The notes: a model not told the origin generated them from the sequence alone. A stretch of DNA of 64,000 bases from Alistipes sp. CHKCI003 (GCF_900021155.1 NZ_FCNT01000012.1:62001-126000); one strand, 5' to 3'; positions 36,483 through 45,726 are shown, counted from the first letter of the stretch. A program made the numbers and translations.

Positions 36483-37445
36483 ATGGAAGCCAAAAAGATG
36501 CGCATCGTATTCATGGGCACGCCCGAGTTCGCCGTGCCGTCGCTCCGTGCACTGGTCGAAGCGGGCTATCGGGTGGTCGCGGTCGTTACCGCACCGGACA
36601 AGCCGGCGGGCCGCGGACGGAAACTCCACGAGAGCGAAGTCAAGATCGCAGCCCGCGAACTTGGACTTCCCGTTCTGCAACCCGAGAAACTCAAAGCGCC
36701 CGAATTCGTCGATGCCCTGCGGGCCCTGCAACCCGATCTGGGGATCGTGATCGCATTCCGGATGCTGCCCGAGGTCGTCTGGAAGCTGCCCCGTTACGGG
36801 ACCTTCAACCTCCATGCCTCGCTGCTGCCGCAATACCGGGGAGCCGCACCGATCAACTGGGCTCTCATAAACGGCGATACGAAAAGCGGAGTTACGACCT
36901 TCCTGCTGAACCACGAGATCGACAAAGGGGCCATTCTCGACCGAATCGAAGTGCCCATTCTGCCGGAAGACAACGCCGGGACCCTTTACGACAGATTGAT
37001 GCGCATCGGCTCGGGTCTCGTAACACGAACCGTGGATCGGATCGCGGCAGGGGAGACCCATCCTCTGCCGCAGGAACCTACCGACGACAGCGACCTGCGG
37101 CCGGCGCCCAAAATCTTCAAGGAGGATTGCCGGATCGACTGGACGTGGAAGGGCGACCGGATTCTCCATTTCATCCGCGGACTTTCGCCTTATCCGGCGG
37201 CTTGGACCCCGATGTTCCGTCAGAGTACGGAATCGGGGTCGGCGAAAATCTTTTCCGCCCGCTTCGAGGCATACACGCACGCGGCGAAAACAGGCACGGT
37301 CGAAAGCGACAACCGGACTTATATCCGTGTCGCCTGCGCCGACGGGTGGATCACGATCGACGAATTGCAGATCGCAGGCAAGAAACGGATGCAGGTACGC
37401 GATTTGCTGCTCGGACTGCGGGACATCAACGATTACACATTCTAA
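36483..37445 (+). CDS. fmt: Methionyl-tRNA formyltransferase
   Basis: A 320-residue enzyme that formylates initiator Met-tRNA with 10-formyl-THF. Residues 6-17 (MRIVFMGTPEFA) start the Rossmann domain; the catalytic signature is FNLHASLLPQYRGAAPI at 108-124, with N109, H111 and a conserved aspartate near 147 in HEIDKGAIL. The C-terminal OB-fold domain (about 210-320) binds tRNA. The ATG at 36483 was chosen; the second ATG (MRIVF) is 15 bp further and equally plausible. Confidence 0.96.
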   Translation: MEAKKMRIVFMGTPEFAVPSLRALVEAGYRVVAVVTAPDKPAGRGRKLHESEVKIAARELGLPVLQPEKLKAPEFVDALRALQPDLGIVIAFRMLPEVVWKLPRYGTFNLHASLLPQYRGAAPINWALINGDTKSGVTTFLLNHEIDKGAILDRIEVPILPEDNAGTLYDRLMRIGSGLVTRTVDRIAAGETHPLPQEPTDDSDLRPAPKIFKEDCRIDWTWKGDRILHFIRGLSPYPAAWTPMFRQSTESGSAKIFSARFEAYTHAAKTGTVESDNRTYIRVACADGWITIDELQIAGKKRMQVRDLLLGLRDINDYTF

Positions 37446-37461
37446 AAAACACGTGCACGCC

Positions 37462-38133
37462 ATGAAACCTTTTCTGATCTTAGCATGCTGCCTCGCGATC
37501 GCCGTACAACAACTTGCGGCGCAGGAAATCCACGAACAGCCGTTCAACGGCCTGATCGTCGACTCGAACGGCAAGGGTCTCAAGGCGACCATCCGTGTCA
37601 AACACAGTCCGGTCTTCACATACAGCGACCGCAACGGTAAATTCGGACTGCTCAATATCCATCCGACCGACACGCTGACCGTGCATTACAAAAAAGAAGA
37701 GATCGACATACCGGTCGACGGACGCGATGCGATCCGCATCACATGGCTGGGCCACGCAACAGAGAGCTCGGCGGCACCCGAACTGGCCGATTACGGCTAC
37801 GGTTATGTCAAACGGCGCAACCTCACGCAAAGCAGCAGCGGTTTCACGGGCGATCTCCTCGTGAAGCGGGGATTCACGGATCTCGGAACCGCCATCTCGA
37901 CGCTCGTCCCCGGGGTCGTGCAGCGCAACGGCCAGCTCATCATCAACGGAGGCAGTTCGCTCGTTCTGAGCAACGCCGCCCTGATTCTCTGCGACGGATC
38001 GCCTGTCGGCAACATCAACATGATCAACATCCACGACGTCGAAACGGTCGAAGTCCAGAAAAACGGCAGCATATACGGCTCCCGAGGTGCCAACGGCGTG
38101 ATCCATATCCGAACGAAAAAAGGCGGACAGTGA
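37462..38133 (+). CDS. Exported plug-only TonB-receptor-like protein
   Basis: A 223-residue exported protein: signal peptide about 1-21 (MKPFLILACCLAIAVQQLAA), then a carboxypeptidase-regulatory-like domain (about 28-90, GLIVDSNGKGLKATIRV, FTYSDRNGKFGLLNI). A complete TonB plug domain follows (about 120-220, DLGTAISTLVPGVVQRNG, ALILCDGSPVGNINMINIHD, then VQKNGSIYGSRGANGVIHIRT). The protein ends where a barrel would begin, with a normal stop and no barrel remnant after it. Such barrel-less plug proteins occur in Bacteroidota and their role is unknown. It is 16 bp after fmt and ends the operon. Confidence 0.85.
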   Translation: MKPFLILACCLAIAVQQLAAQEIHEQPFNGLIVDSNGKGLKATIRVKHSPVFTYSDRNGKFGLLNIHPTDTLTVHYKKEEIDIPVDGRDAIRITWLGHATESSAAPELADYGYGYVKRRNLTQSSSGFTGDLLVKRGFTDLGTAISTLVPGVVQRNGQLIINGGSSLVLSNAALILCDGSPVGNINMINIHDVETVEVQKNGSIYGSRGANGVIHIRTKKGGQ

Positions 38134-38311
38134 GGTCCGCTATTCCGGCACAGCGGAATCCGGGGACGCAAAGGATGATTCCCAAGGATACCAGCTCCGA
38201 ATCCGTTCGCAAGCGAATGGGAAAGCATACCCTTGCTGTACGACCGCACCGCATCGTTGCGCTATCGTTCGGATGAACGCATTGCTTTCTCCGATTAAAC
38301 CGGAGCTGTCG

Positions 38312-39144
38312 GCGGGCGCTATCCCTGCATTTTTCACGCAATTCTTTGAGCGATCCAAACGGTTCAGGATTATTCCGTGTATTCGTCATCGGTTTGATCC
38401 CGAAGACGATATCTTTCTCCACACAATCAATATCATCTTCACACGCTACAAAATTCACCGACAGATTCTTTACATTCCATCGGATAATCTTCGTGCTGTC
38501 GCCGGATGCAAATAAATAATTGCATCGCTTGTTTTTACCGGTCAAAGAGCCTCGGGACGGACGAAATCCCAATACGCCTCCGATGGTTCTGAAAAAAGGC
38601 GCAGGTCGCCGGGCATGCGGCTCCTCTTCCCGCAAACGCCTCCTTATACTCTTCGCCGCTTTACCGACATAAAGCAATGTCGTATTTCTTCGGACCGATT
38701 CTTTCGCAAACTCTCCCGGAAGCCCCTCTGTTTTCGATCCGAACGGCGTTAAGCTCCGGAAAATCAGAGATATCGTTCCCGGTCAAGATTGCGACTGTCC
38801 GGAATTTCTCTCTATTCAACAAAGTCGAAACATCGAATGAAGGCCCTCGTTCGGGCTTTCCGTCATTCTTATTTCGAGCAGAGGACGAAGCAGTCTTCGA
38901 GACATCTTCTACGACGATTTTTCCGATTCGGAATATACCAATTTCTACCGCTTTGGTATGCGTGCGGAATATCTCCATTTCGTAATTTCACTCTTAACGG
39001 CCGGTTGCGCCTCGATCCGCTATCTTTCAATAACCCAGCCTTATCCAAGATTCCGGCAGCTCCTACGGCACTCACCGCCGACTAATGATTTCGTTCCTTC
39101 CACGTATCAAGACATTCGGTGATCTGTCTGTAGTCGCTACTCAT
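38312..39144 (-). pseudogene. Decayed GIY-YIG-nuclease-like gene
   Basis: Three reading frames carry one continuous-looking protein. An ATG at 39144 begins MSSDYRQITECLDTWKER and meets a TAG at 39084-39082. The same frame continues with AAGILDKAGLLKDSG, LRNGDIPHAYQSGRNWYIPN. The sequence then passes to a second frame (KIVVEDVSKTASSSARNK, FRTVAILTGNDISDFPELNA, PKKYDIAL) and, around 38677, to a third (LYVGKAAKSIRRRLREEE, SLTGKNKRCNYLFASGD, DIVFGIKPMTNTRNNPEP). YVGKA-x3-IRRRLRE is the GIY-YIG-type active-site segment. One nonsense and two frameshift changes would be needed, so the gene is dead or badly sequenced. Base composition looks less GC-rich than its neighbours. The 3' limit is approximate. 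Confidence 0.65.
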
Positions 39145-39482
39145 GGCTTGTCTCTATCAAGAAGATTCCAGCAGAAAAAGCATAAGTCATCGTCGAACCG
39201 AATGGGAGGGGCAATGAATCCCCCTCCAAACCGTCCGAACGTCCGATCCATCCGATCTTTCTCCGTTCGGCCCCTGCTGCGAAAACGAAGTCCGGCCGCT
39301 TCTTCGTTACGCTCCTCCCGATCCGCTTTTTCAGACCTCGAAAAGAAAACGTCCGACTTCGGCAAACGCAACAACACAAATACAGTCGGGAGCAGCCCGC
39401 TCCGCAGGAAAATGACGCAGACGCCGCATGCACGACATTTGCCGCCGCCCCTCGATTTCCTCCGGCCGACTTACGGATCAGC
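39145..39482. other. Intergenic region, nothing recognised
   Basis: 338 bp upstream of the decayed gene. One long minus frame here has an odd cysteine- and arginine-rich composition and I do not support it as a gene. It presumably held the promoter of the decayed gene. Confidence 0.4.
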
Positions 39483-39518
39483 AAAAAAAAGGGGCGATGC
39501 CATTCGCTGCATCGCCCC
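39483..39518 (-). terminator. Intrinsic terminator of the 2-oxoacid oxidoreductase operon
   Basis: On the minus strand GGGGCGATGC (39518-39509) pairs with GCATCGCCCC (39500-39491), followed by eight T residues (39490-39483). It lies 20 bp after the gamma-subunit stop. Confidence 0.9.
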
Positions 39519-39537
39519 TTCCCCTTTATCAAAACAG

Positions 39538-40083
39538 TTATCGAATCTTCTTGATGATTTCACCGCCGTGTCTGATCGCCTCCTCGTTCTGCGGAAGCAT
39601 TTTCCATGCACGCTCGGGAAGCGATTTCTTCAGCCCGACCATCACGTTCTCCATCTTCACCACGGGGCATACCTTCAGGTAGCCGCCGAGGATCATCGTG
39701 TTGAACAGCTTGGCCTGCCCCATACGGGCGCATTCGGCCGTAGCGTCGATCGTAAAGACCGAAATATCGGTACGCTGCGGATGGCGCGTAATACCGTTCG
39801 TATCGTAGATCAGCACGCCGCCCGGTTTGACCATCGGCTCGAATTTTTCCATCGACTGCTGATTCAGAATGATCGCGGTATCGAACTCATGCGCGATCGG
39901 CGACGAAATTTTCTTATCGGAGATAATCACCGTAACATTGGCCGTGCCGCCGCGCATCTCGGGTCCGTAAGAGGGCATCCATGTAACCTCGTAATCCTGC
40001 ATCACGCCCGAATAGGCGAGGATCTTACCCATCGAAAGGACACCCTGTCCTCCGAATCCTGCAATAATCAAAGTTTCTTTCAT
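39538..40083 (-). CDS. 2-oxoacid:ferredoxin oxidoreductase, gamma subunit
   Basis: A 181-residue KorC/VorC-type subunit. It begins with MKETLIIAGFGGQGVLSMGK, the family start, then SYGPEMRGGTANVTVIIS and AECARMGQAKLFNTMILGGYL. With the alpha, beta and ferredoxin subunits encoded just upstream it forms the CoA-dependent enzyme that oxidatively decarboxylates a 2-oxoacid and reduces ferredoxin, or runs in reverse. Last gene, 10 bp after the beta-subunit gene, followed by a strong terminator. Confidence 0.94.
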   Translation of the reverse strand: MKETLIIAGFGGQGVLSMGKILAYSGVMQDYEVTWMPSYGPEMRGGTANVTVIISDKKISSPIAHEFDTAIILNQQSMEKFEPMVKPGGVLIYDTNGITRHPQRTDISVFTIDATAECARMGQAKLFNTMILGGYLKVCPVVKMENVMVGLKKSLPERAWKMLPQNEEAIRHGGEIIKKIR

Positions 40084-40093
40084 ATCCGTCCTC

Positions 40094-40855
40094 TTATTTT
40101 ACGTCCTTGATATCACCCAGCGGGTAGAAAGGCAGCATGTTCTGCTCCAGCCATTGATTCGAAGCCACGGGCGAGAGTTTCCAACCGCTGTTGCAAGTCG
40201 ACACGACCTCCACGAGCGAGAAACCGTTGCCGGCCATCGCATTGTCGAAGGCCTTGCGGATCGCCCTCTTCGTCTTGCGCACGTTGGCGGGCGTATGCAC
40301 GCTCTGGCGCGTGATGTAGGTCGCACCGTCGAGGTGCGCCATCATCTCGGCGATCTTATAAGGATAGCCGTTCAGACGCGGATCGCGGCCATAGGGCGTC
40401 GTCGCCGTCTTCATGCCGAGCAGGGTAGTGGGGGCCATCTGCCCGCCGGTCATACCGTAGATCGCATTGTTGATGTAGATCGCCACGACATTCTCGCCGC
40501 GCGCAGCAGCATGGATCGACTCCGCCGTTCCGATCGCCGAAAGGTCGCCGTCGCCCTGATAGGTGAAGACCATGTTCTCGGGGTGCAGACGTTTCACGGC
40601 AGTCGCCACCGCCAATGCACGTCCGTGAGCCGCCTCGATCCAGTCGATGTCGATATAATTGTAGGCGAATACCGAGCAGCCGACGGGCGAAACGCCGACC
40701 GTCTTGTCTGCCATGCCCATCTCTTCGATCACTTCGGCCACCAACTTGTGAACCGTACCATGACTACAGCCGGGGCAGTAGTGCATAACGTTGTCGAGTA
40801 TGAGCTTAGGCTTCGCGTAAACCAGATTCTCGTTTTTGATTTCAACCTCTGCCAT
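40094..40855 (-). CDS. 2-oxoacid:ferredoxin oxidoreductase, thiamine-diphosphate beta subunit
   Basis: A 253-residue TPP-binding subunit. CPGCSHGTVHKLV near residue 28 is the conserved cluster/TPP loop, and the TPP-Mg motif is QGDGDLSAIGTAESIHAAARGENVVAIYINN, with GDGD at about 100 and the terminal NN about 30 residues later. GMTGGQMAPTT follows. The active site forms with the alpha subunit. The 4-bp gap to the alpha gene suggests coupled translation. Confidence 0.95.
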   Translation of the reverse strand: MAEVEIKNENLVYAKPKLILDNVMHYCPGCSHGTVHKLVAEVIEEMGMADKTVGVSPVGCSVFAYNYIDIDWIEAAHGRALAVATAVKRLHPENMVFTYQGDGDLSAIGTAESIHAAARGENVVAIYINNAIYGMTGGQMAPTTLLGMKTATTPYGRDPRLNGYPYKIAEMMAHLDGATYITRQSVHTPANVRKTKRAIRKAFDNAMAGNGFSLVEVVSTCNSGWKLSPVASNQWLEQNMLPFYPLGDIKDVK

Positions 40856-40859
40856 AGTC

Positions 40860-41957
40860 TTATTTCTTATTTATCAGTTTTTCTTTCAATGCGTTCAGCA
40901 CCTCGTCCGGTGCGAACATCATACCGCCCTGACGGCCGTAGTGCTCCACGGGAGCCATGCCGTTCACTGCCAGACGCACGTCCTCGACCATCTGCCCGGC
41001 ATTGAGCTCGGCCGAAAGGAATCCCTTGACGCCGCGCTTGGCCATGTCGGCGAGCACCTTCTTGGGGAAAGGATAGAGGGTGATGGGACGCAGCAGACCG
41101 ACTTTCAGTCCCTCGGCGCGCGCCATCTCGACCGTAGCCGAACAGATGCGGGCCGACGATCCGAACGCCACGATCACGTACTCCGCGTCGTCGCAGTCGA
41201 TCGCTTCGTAGCGCACTTCGTTCTCTTCGAGCGCCTTATATTTGGCTTGCAGACGCAGGTTGATCTGCTCCATGATCTCCGATTTGAGCTCCAGCGAAGT
41301 AACCACGTTGCGTTCGCGGCCGGCAGGTTTGCCGTAGGCTGCCCACGACTTGCACTCTGCGGCGATCTCTTCGTTCGAACGACGGGGACGCTGCGGGGCG
41401 AGCACCACCTTCTCCATCATCTGACCGATGGCGCCGTCGGCGAGGATCATCGCCGGGTTGCGGTATTTGAATGCGAGGTCGAAACCGAGAGCCACGAAGT
41501 CGTTCATCTCCTGCACCGAGTTGGGTGCGAGCACGATCATGTGGAAGTCGCCGTGGCCGCCGCCCTTGCAGGCTTGGAAATAGTCCCCCTGCGAAGGCTG
41601 GATCGTACCCAGACCCGGACCGCCGCGCTGGCAGTTCACGATCAGACACGGAAGCTCGGCACCGGCCAGATAGCTCATCCCCTCCGACATCAGGCTGACA
41701 CCGGGGCTCGACGACGAGGTCATCACGCGCTTACCGGTCGAAGCGCCGCCGTAAACCATATTGATGGATGAAATCTCGGACTCGGCCTGAAGAACCACCA
41801 TACCGGTCGTCTCCCACGGTTTGAGCTCCATGAGCGTCTCCATCACCTCCGACTGCGGAGTGATGGGGTAGCCGAAATATCCGTCGCAACCGTAGCGAAT
41901 CGCCGCATGGGCGATCACTTCGTTGCCTTTCATTAGTTTTACCTCTTTTTCTGCCAT
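40860..41957 (-). CDS. vorB: 2-oxoacid:ferredoxin oxidoreductase, alpha subunit (VorB-type)
   Basis: A 365-residue alpha subunit with the pyruvate-flavodoxin-oxidoreductase N-terminal domain (AAIRYGCDGYFGYPITPQSEVME, SEISSINMVYGGASTGKRV, SLMSEGMSYLAGAELP) and the transketolase-C-like domain (YVIVAFGSSARICSATVEMA, LRPITLYPFP). The name VorB implies branched-chain 2-oxoacid use, but 2-oxoglutarate cannot be excluded. It catalyses substrate and CoA handling in the complex. Confidence 0.94.
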   Translation of the reverse strand: MAEKEVKLMKGNEVIAHAAIRYGCDGYFGYPITPQSEVMETLMELKPWETTGMVVLQAESEISSINMVYGGASTGKRVMTSSSSPGVSLMSEGMSYLAGAELPCLIVNCQRGGPGLGTIQPSQGDYFQACKGGGHGDFHMIVLAPNSVQEMNDFVALGFDLAFKYRNPAMILADGAIGQMMEKVVLAPQRPRRSNEEIAAECKSWAAYGKPAGRERNVVTSLELKSEIMEQINLRLQAKYKALEENEVRYEAIDCDDAEYVIVAFGSSARICSATVEMARAEGLKVGLLRPITLYPFPKKVLADMAKRGVKGFLSAELNAGQMVEDVRLAVNGMAPVEHYGRQGGMMFAPDEVLNALKEKLINKK

Positions 41958-41960
41958 AGC

Positions 41961-42188
41961 TTATTCAAATTTTTGACGATAAACCGTGATGCAGCTGTCG
42001 GGACAAATAACTGCGCACGACGCACAGCCCGTGCAGGCGTCGGGATTAGCCATCTGAGCTGCGGGGTACCCTTTGCTGTTTACCTCGACCGACAAGGCGA
42101 GCACGTTGCACGGACACGAAGCCACACAGACTCCGCACCCTTTGCAGCGCTCCTTATCGACAATGATAGTTCCTTTAATTTTAGCCAT
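41961..42188 (-). CDS. 2-oxoacid:ferredoxin oxidoreductase, ferredoxin-like delta subunit
   Basis: A 75-residue protein with two [4Fe-4S] motifs: C15-C18-C21-C25 (CKGCGVCVASC) and C52-C55-C58-C62 (CTGCASCAVIC). It passes electrons from the TPP site to external ferredoxin. First gene of the operon; the alpha gene starts 3 bp after its stop. Confidence 0.95.
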   Translation of the reverse strand: MAKIKGTIIVDKERCKGCGVCVASCPCNVLALSVEVNSKGYPAAQMANPDACTGCASCAVICPDSCITVYRQKFE

Positions 42189-42217
42189 AATATGCCGTTT
42201 GTGTTGTAAGTTGCTTA

Positions 42218-42225
42218 CAAATATA
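42218..42225 (-). promoter_or_regulatory. Promoter -7 box of the 2-oxoacid oxidoreductase operon
   Basis: Minus-strand TATATTTG matches TAnnTTTG, 30 bp before the ferredoxin-subunit ATG. The -33 position is AT-rich (GTTAA) without a clear TTG. Confidence 0.55.
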
Positions 42226-42303
42226 CGAAAAAATCGAAAACTTCATTAACATCCGAAACAAATAATCGCAAATAAATGTTAAAATCGGTTTTCGACCTTG
42301 AAA

Positions 42304-42338
42304 GACAGAGGGCCGGACCTTTGCGGCTCCGGCCCTGT
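42304..42338 (-). terminator. Terminator of the serC-serA-DUF1015 operon
   Basis: AGGGCCGGA / TCCGGCCCT with outer GACAG/CTGTC pairing and one bulged A. It lies 14 bp after the DUF1015 stop; the minus strand continues with TTTC. Confidence 0.7.
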
Positions 42339-42351
42339 CGGAATCTGAAAA

Positions 42352-43596
42352 CTACTCCTCGAACGAGTGGATCACGACGCCCGAGCGGAGTTTGGGCTCG
42401 AACCACGTCGTCTTCGGAGGCATGATATTGCCCGTGTCGGCGATGTTGATAAGCTGCTGCATCGAGACGGGGTAGAGTGCGAACGCCACCTTCATCTCGC
42501 CGCTGTCCACGCGGCGCCGGAGCTCCTCCAGACCGCGGATGCCGCCCACGAAATCGATGCGTTTCGACGTCCGCAGATCCTTGATGTCGAGAATACGGTC
42601 GAGCACGAGGTTCGAAAGCACCGTAACGTCCAGCACGCCGATCGGATCGTTGTCGTCGTAGGTGCCTTTCTTGGCCGTCATGCTGTACCACTGACCGTCG
42701 AGATACATCGAGAAGTTGTGCAGCCCGGTCGGGTGGTAGACATTACTGCCCTTGGGCTCCACCTCGAAATTCTCCTTCAGCTTCGCCAGCAGCTCGTCGG
42801 GCGTCAGACCGTTGAGGTCCTTCACCACGCGGTTGTAGTCGATGATGCGGAGCTGGTTGGCAGGGAACGTTACGGCAAGGAAATAATTGTACTCCTCTTC
42901 GCCCGTATGGTTAGGGTTCTTCGCCTTGCACTCCGCGCCGACACGTGCGGCAGCCGCCGTGCGATGGTGGCCGTCGGCGACATAAAGCGCCGGTATCGCC
43001 GCGAACAGCTCCGTGATGCGATCGTTGACCTTCTTGTCGTCGATCACCCAGAAGTGGTGTCCGAAACCGTCCTCGGCCGTGAAATCGTACTCGGCGGGAT
43101 GGTTCTTCACCCAATCTGCGACGATGCGGTCGATCTCGGCGTTATCGGGATAAGCGAAGAACACCGGCTCGATGTTGGCTTTCTGGTTGCGGACGTGGAT
43201 CATGCGGTCCTCCTCCTTGTCGGGACGAGTCAGCTCGTGCTTCTTGATCGCGCCCGACATATAGTCCTCGAAATGGCAGCCCATCACCAGACCGTACTGC
43301 GTGCGGCCCTCCATCGTCTGCGCGTAAATATAGTAGTGCTCGTCGGCATCCTGCTTGAGCCAGCCGTTGGCACGCCACTTCTTGAAATTCTCGACCGCCT
43401 TTTCGTAAACCTCGGGCGAGTGCTCGTCGGCGATCGGATCGAAATCGATCTCGGGTTTGATGATGTGCAGGAGCGAACGCTCCGTAGCCTCGGCTTTCGC
43501 CTCGGCCGAATTCAACACGTCGTAGGGGCGCGAAGCCACCTCCGAAGCGTATTCCTTCGGGGGACGGATTCCGCGGAAAGGTTTGATACGTACCAT
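42352..43596 (-). CDS. DUF1015-family protein in the serine operon
   Basis: A 414-residue DUF1015 protein. It begins MVRIKPFRGIRPPKEYASEV, then RPYDVLNSAEAKAEA (the family's N-terminal RPYDV), LYVADGHHRTAAAARVGAE near residue 215 (the conserved GHHR) and VLDRILDIKDLRTSKRIDFV. The GHHR element suggests an active site, but the reaction is unknown. Its fixed place after serC and serA in Bacteroidota suggests a link to 3-phosphoglycerate or serine metabolism. It follows serA by 24 bp. Confidence 0.92.
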   Translation of the reverse strand: MVRIKPFRGIRPPKEYASEVASRPYDVLNSAEAKAEATERSLLHIIKPEIDFDPIADEHSPEVYEKAVENFKKWRANGWLKQDADEHYYIYAQTMEGRTQYGLVMGCHFEDYMSGAIKKHELTRPDKEEDRMIHVRNQKANIEPVFFAYPDNAEIDRIVADWVKNHPAEYDFTAEDGFGHHFWVIDDKKVNDRITELFAAIPALYVADGHHRTAAAARVGAECKAKNPNHTGEEEYNYFLAVTFPANQLRIIDYNRVVKDLNGLTPDELLAKLKENFEVEPKGSNVYHPTGLHNFSMYLDGQWYSMTAKKGTYDDNDPIGVLDVTVLSNLVLDRILDIKDLRTSKRIDFVGGIRGLEELRRRVDSGEMKVAFALYPVSMQQLINIADTGNIMPPKTTWFEPKLRSGVVIHSFEE

Positions 43597-43620
43597 AAAG
43601 TCTTTCGGTTTTACGGATTT

Positions 43621-44544
43621 CTACTTGTTTACCTGAAAACGGGTGTTGCCGTTCTTCAGGAAGTCCACGATCTGATTGGCAGCGGCCAGACCGGCGTTGA
43701 TGTTGGCTTCGGCCGTCTCGGCCCCCATCTTCTTGGGCGTGGAGAAGAAACGCTTGCCGAACTTCTCGCTCATCTCGGCAGCGGCCTCGGGAGCAATGTC
43801 GGTGATGTATTTCAGGTCCTCGCGTTCGGTCATGGCGGCGATCACGCCGGCTTCGTCGATCACCTCCTTGCGGGCGGTGTTCACCAGCGTAGCGCCTTTG
43901 GGCATCGACTTCATGAGCTTCTCGCCGATCGACTTCTTGGTCTGCTCCGTAGCGGGGATGTGCAGCGACAGGTAGTCGGCCTTGGCATACAGCTCCTCGA
44001 CGGAATCCACCTTCTGCACGCCGTCGGCTTCGAAGACCTTGGCATCGGTGATGAAAGGATCGAACGCGATGACGTTCATGCCCAACGCCTTGCCCTTGCG
44101 GCCGACGAGCTTGCCGACATTGCCGTAAGCGTGAATGGCCAGCGTCTTGCCCTGCAATTCGCTGCCCGTACCGGCCGTGAACTGATTGCGGGCCATGTAG
44201 ACCATCATGCCCAGCGCCAGTTCGGCCACGGCGTTCGAGTTCTGCCCCGGGGTATTCATCACCACGATCTTGCGGGCCGTTGCGGCTGCGAGGTCCACGT
44301 TGTCGTAACCCGCACCGGCACGCACCACGATCTTAAGGTTCTTGGCAGCGTCGATCACCTCGGCGGTAACTTTGTCGCTGCGGATGATCAGCGCATCCGC
44401 GTCGGCCACGGCGGCCAGCAGTTGTGCCTTGTCCGTATATTTCTCCAGCAGAGCCACTTCATAGCCGGCCTGCTCTACGATCGCCTTGATTCCGTCCACG
44501 GCCTTCTTTGCGAAAGGCTTTTCGGTTGCTATCAGTACTTTCAT
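43621..44544 (-). CDS. serA: D-3-phosphoglycerate dehydrogenase, short form
   Basis: A 307-residue NAD-dependent 2-hydroxyacid dehydrogenase: MKVLIATEKPFAKKAVDGI, VVRAGAGYDNVDLAAAT (with the catalytic arginine), the NAD loop AIHAYGNVGKLVGRKGKALG, LHIPATEQTKKSIG and LVNTARKEVIDEAGV. It lacks the C-terminal ACT domain, so it is the short type without serine feedback control. It oxidises 3-phosphoglycerate in the first step of serine synthesis and lies in one operon with serC, 99 bp downstream of it. The ATG at 44544 is the family start. Confidence 0.94.
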   Translation of the reverse strand: MKVLIATEKPFAKKAVDGIKAIVEQAGYEVALLEKYTDKAQLLAAVADADALIIRSDKVTAEVIDAAKNLKIVVRAGAGYDNVDLAAATARKIVVMNTPGQNSNAVAELALGMMVYMARNQFTAGTGSELQGKTLAIHAYGNVGKLVGRKGKALGMNVIAFDPFITDAKVFEADGVQKVDSVEELYAKADYLSLHIPATEQTKKSIGEKLMKSMPKGATLVNTARKEVIDEAGVIAAMTEREDLKYITDIAPEAAAEMSEKFGKRFFSTPKKMGAETAEANINAGLAAANQIVDFLKNGNTRFQVNK

Positions 44545-44643
44545 CGGTATATTCTCCATTAAAGTGTAAAAATCGAGATCCGATGACGCCCGTTTCCGCG
44601 GTGTGAACGTGAAAAAGCGCGCCATCGTGATCCTAAAACATTG

Positions 44644-45726
44644 TTATTTGTGCATCTTCTCGAACTCCTGCATGCACTCTACGAGCGCCTTGACGCTCTC
44701 CAGCGGGCAGGCGTTGTAGATCGAAGCGCGGAAACCGCCCACCGAACGGTGGCCCTTGATGCCGACCATGCCCTTCTCCTTGGCGAAGGCCATGAATTCG
44801 CTTTCGAGCGCCTCGCGGCCCGGAGCCATCACGAAGCAGACGTTCATGAGCGAACGGTCCTCCTTCACGGCCGTACCGACGAACATGGAGTTGCGGTCGA
44901 TCTCGGCATAGAGCAGCTCGGCCTTCTCCTTGTTGCGCTTGTACATCTCCTCGACGCCGCCGAGCTCCTTGACCCATTTGAGGGTTTCGTGCATCACGAA
45001 GATGGGGAACACGGGAGGCGTGTTGAACATCGAGTGGTTGCGGGCCTCTTCGGGGTAATGCGTACCGTAGTTGACCATCGTCTGAAGCTGACGTCCCGAG
45101 CTGCCGATCAGGTCTTTGCGGATGATGACGAACGTTACGCCGGCAGGGCCAACGTTCTTCTGCGCACCGCCGTAGATCATGCCGTATTTCCTCACGTCCA
45201 CGGGGCGGCTCAGAATGTCCGACGACATGTCCGCCACGAGCGTAACGGGCGAGTCGATATCCTCGTGGATTTCCGTACCGTAGATGGTATTGTTGGTCGT
45301 GATATGGAAATAGTCGGCATCCGTCGGGATCGTGTATCCTTTCGGAATATAGGTATAGTTCTTGTCTTCGGAGGAAGCCACGATCTCCACTTCGCCGTAG
45401 AACTTGGCCTCTTTGGCCGCCTTCTTGGCCCAAACGCCCGTCTGGAGATAGGCGGCCTTCTTCTTGAGCAGGTTGGCCGGCACCTCGAAGAACTGGGTGG
45501 AAGCACCGCCGCCGAGGAAGATGACGGCGTAGTCGTCCGGAATATTCAGCAGGTCTCTCCAGAGCTGCTCGGTCTCGGCCATGATGCGCTCCCAGCCCGG
45601 GGTGCGGTGCGAAATCTCCAGAATACCGATACCCGTGTTGTCGAAATCACGGATAGCCTCGATGGCCGATTCGATCGCCTGTTTGGGCAACACGCAGGGT
45701 CCTGCATTGAAATTGTGTTTTTTCAT
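44644..45726 (-). CDS. serC: Phosphoserine aminotransferase
   Basis: A 360-residue PLP enzyme for the second step of serine synthesis: it transfers the amino group from glutamate to 3-phosphohydroxypyruvate. Family landmarks are [33 protein letters not shown] and the PLP lysine K190 in [12 protein letters not shown], then [15 protein letters not shown] near the C-terminus. First gene of the operon with a complete promoter upstream. Confidence 0.96.
   Translation of the reverse strand: MKKHNFNAGPCVLPKQAIESAIEAIRDFDNTGIGILEISHRTPGWERIMAETEQLWRDLLNIPDDYAVIFLGGGASTQFFEVPANLLKKKAAYLQTGVWAKKAAKEAKFYGEVEIVASSEDKNYTYIPKGYTIPTDADYFHITTNNTIYGTEIHEDIDSPVTLVADMSSDILSRPVDVRKYGMIYGGAQKNVGPAGVTFVIIRKDLIGSSGRQLQTMVNYGTHYPEEARNHSMFNTPPVFPIFVMHETLKWVKELGGVEEMYKRNKEKAELLYAEIDRNSMFVGTAVKEDRSLMNVCFVMAPGREALESEFMAFAKEKGMVGIKGHRSVGGFRASIYNACPLESVKALVECMQEFEKMHK

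Noticed and set aside
39137-39532. A 131-codon minus frame ahead of the decayed nuclease gene
   Set aside because: Cysteine/arginine-rich composition, starts inside a terminator hairpin, no recognisable product.
42367-44562. A 731-codon plus-strand frame over DUF1015 and serA
   Set aside because: Antisense shadow with no recognisable domain; both minus-strand genes are clear.
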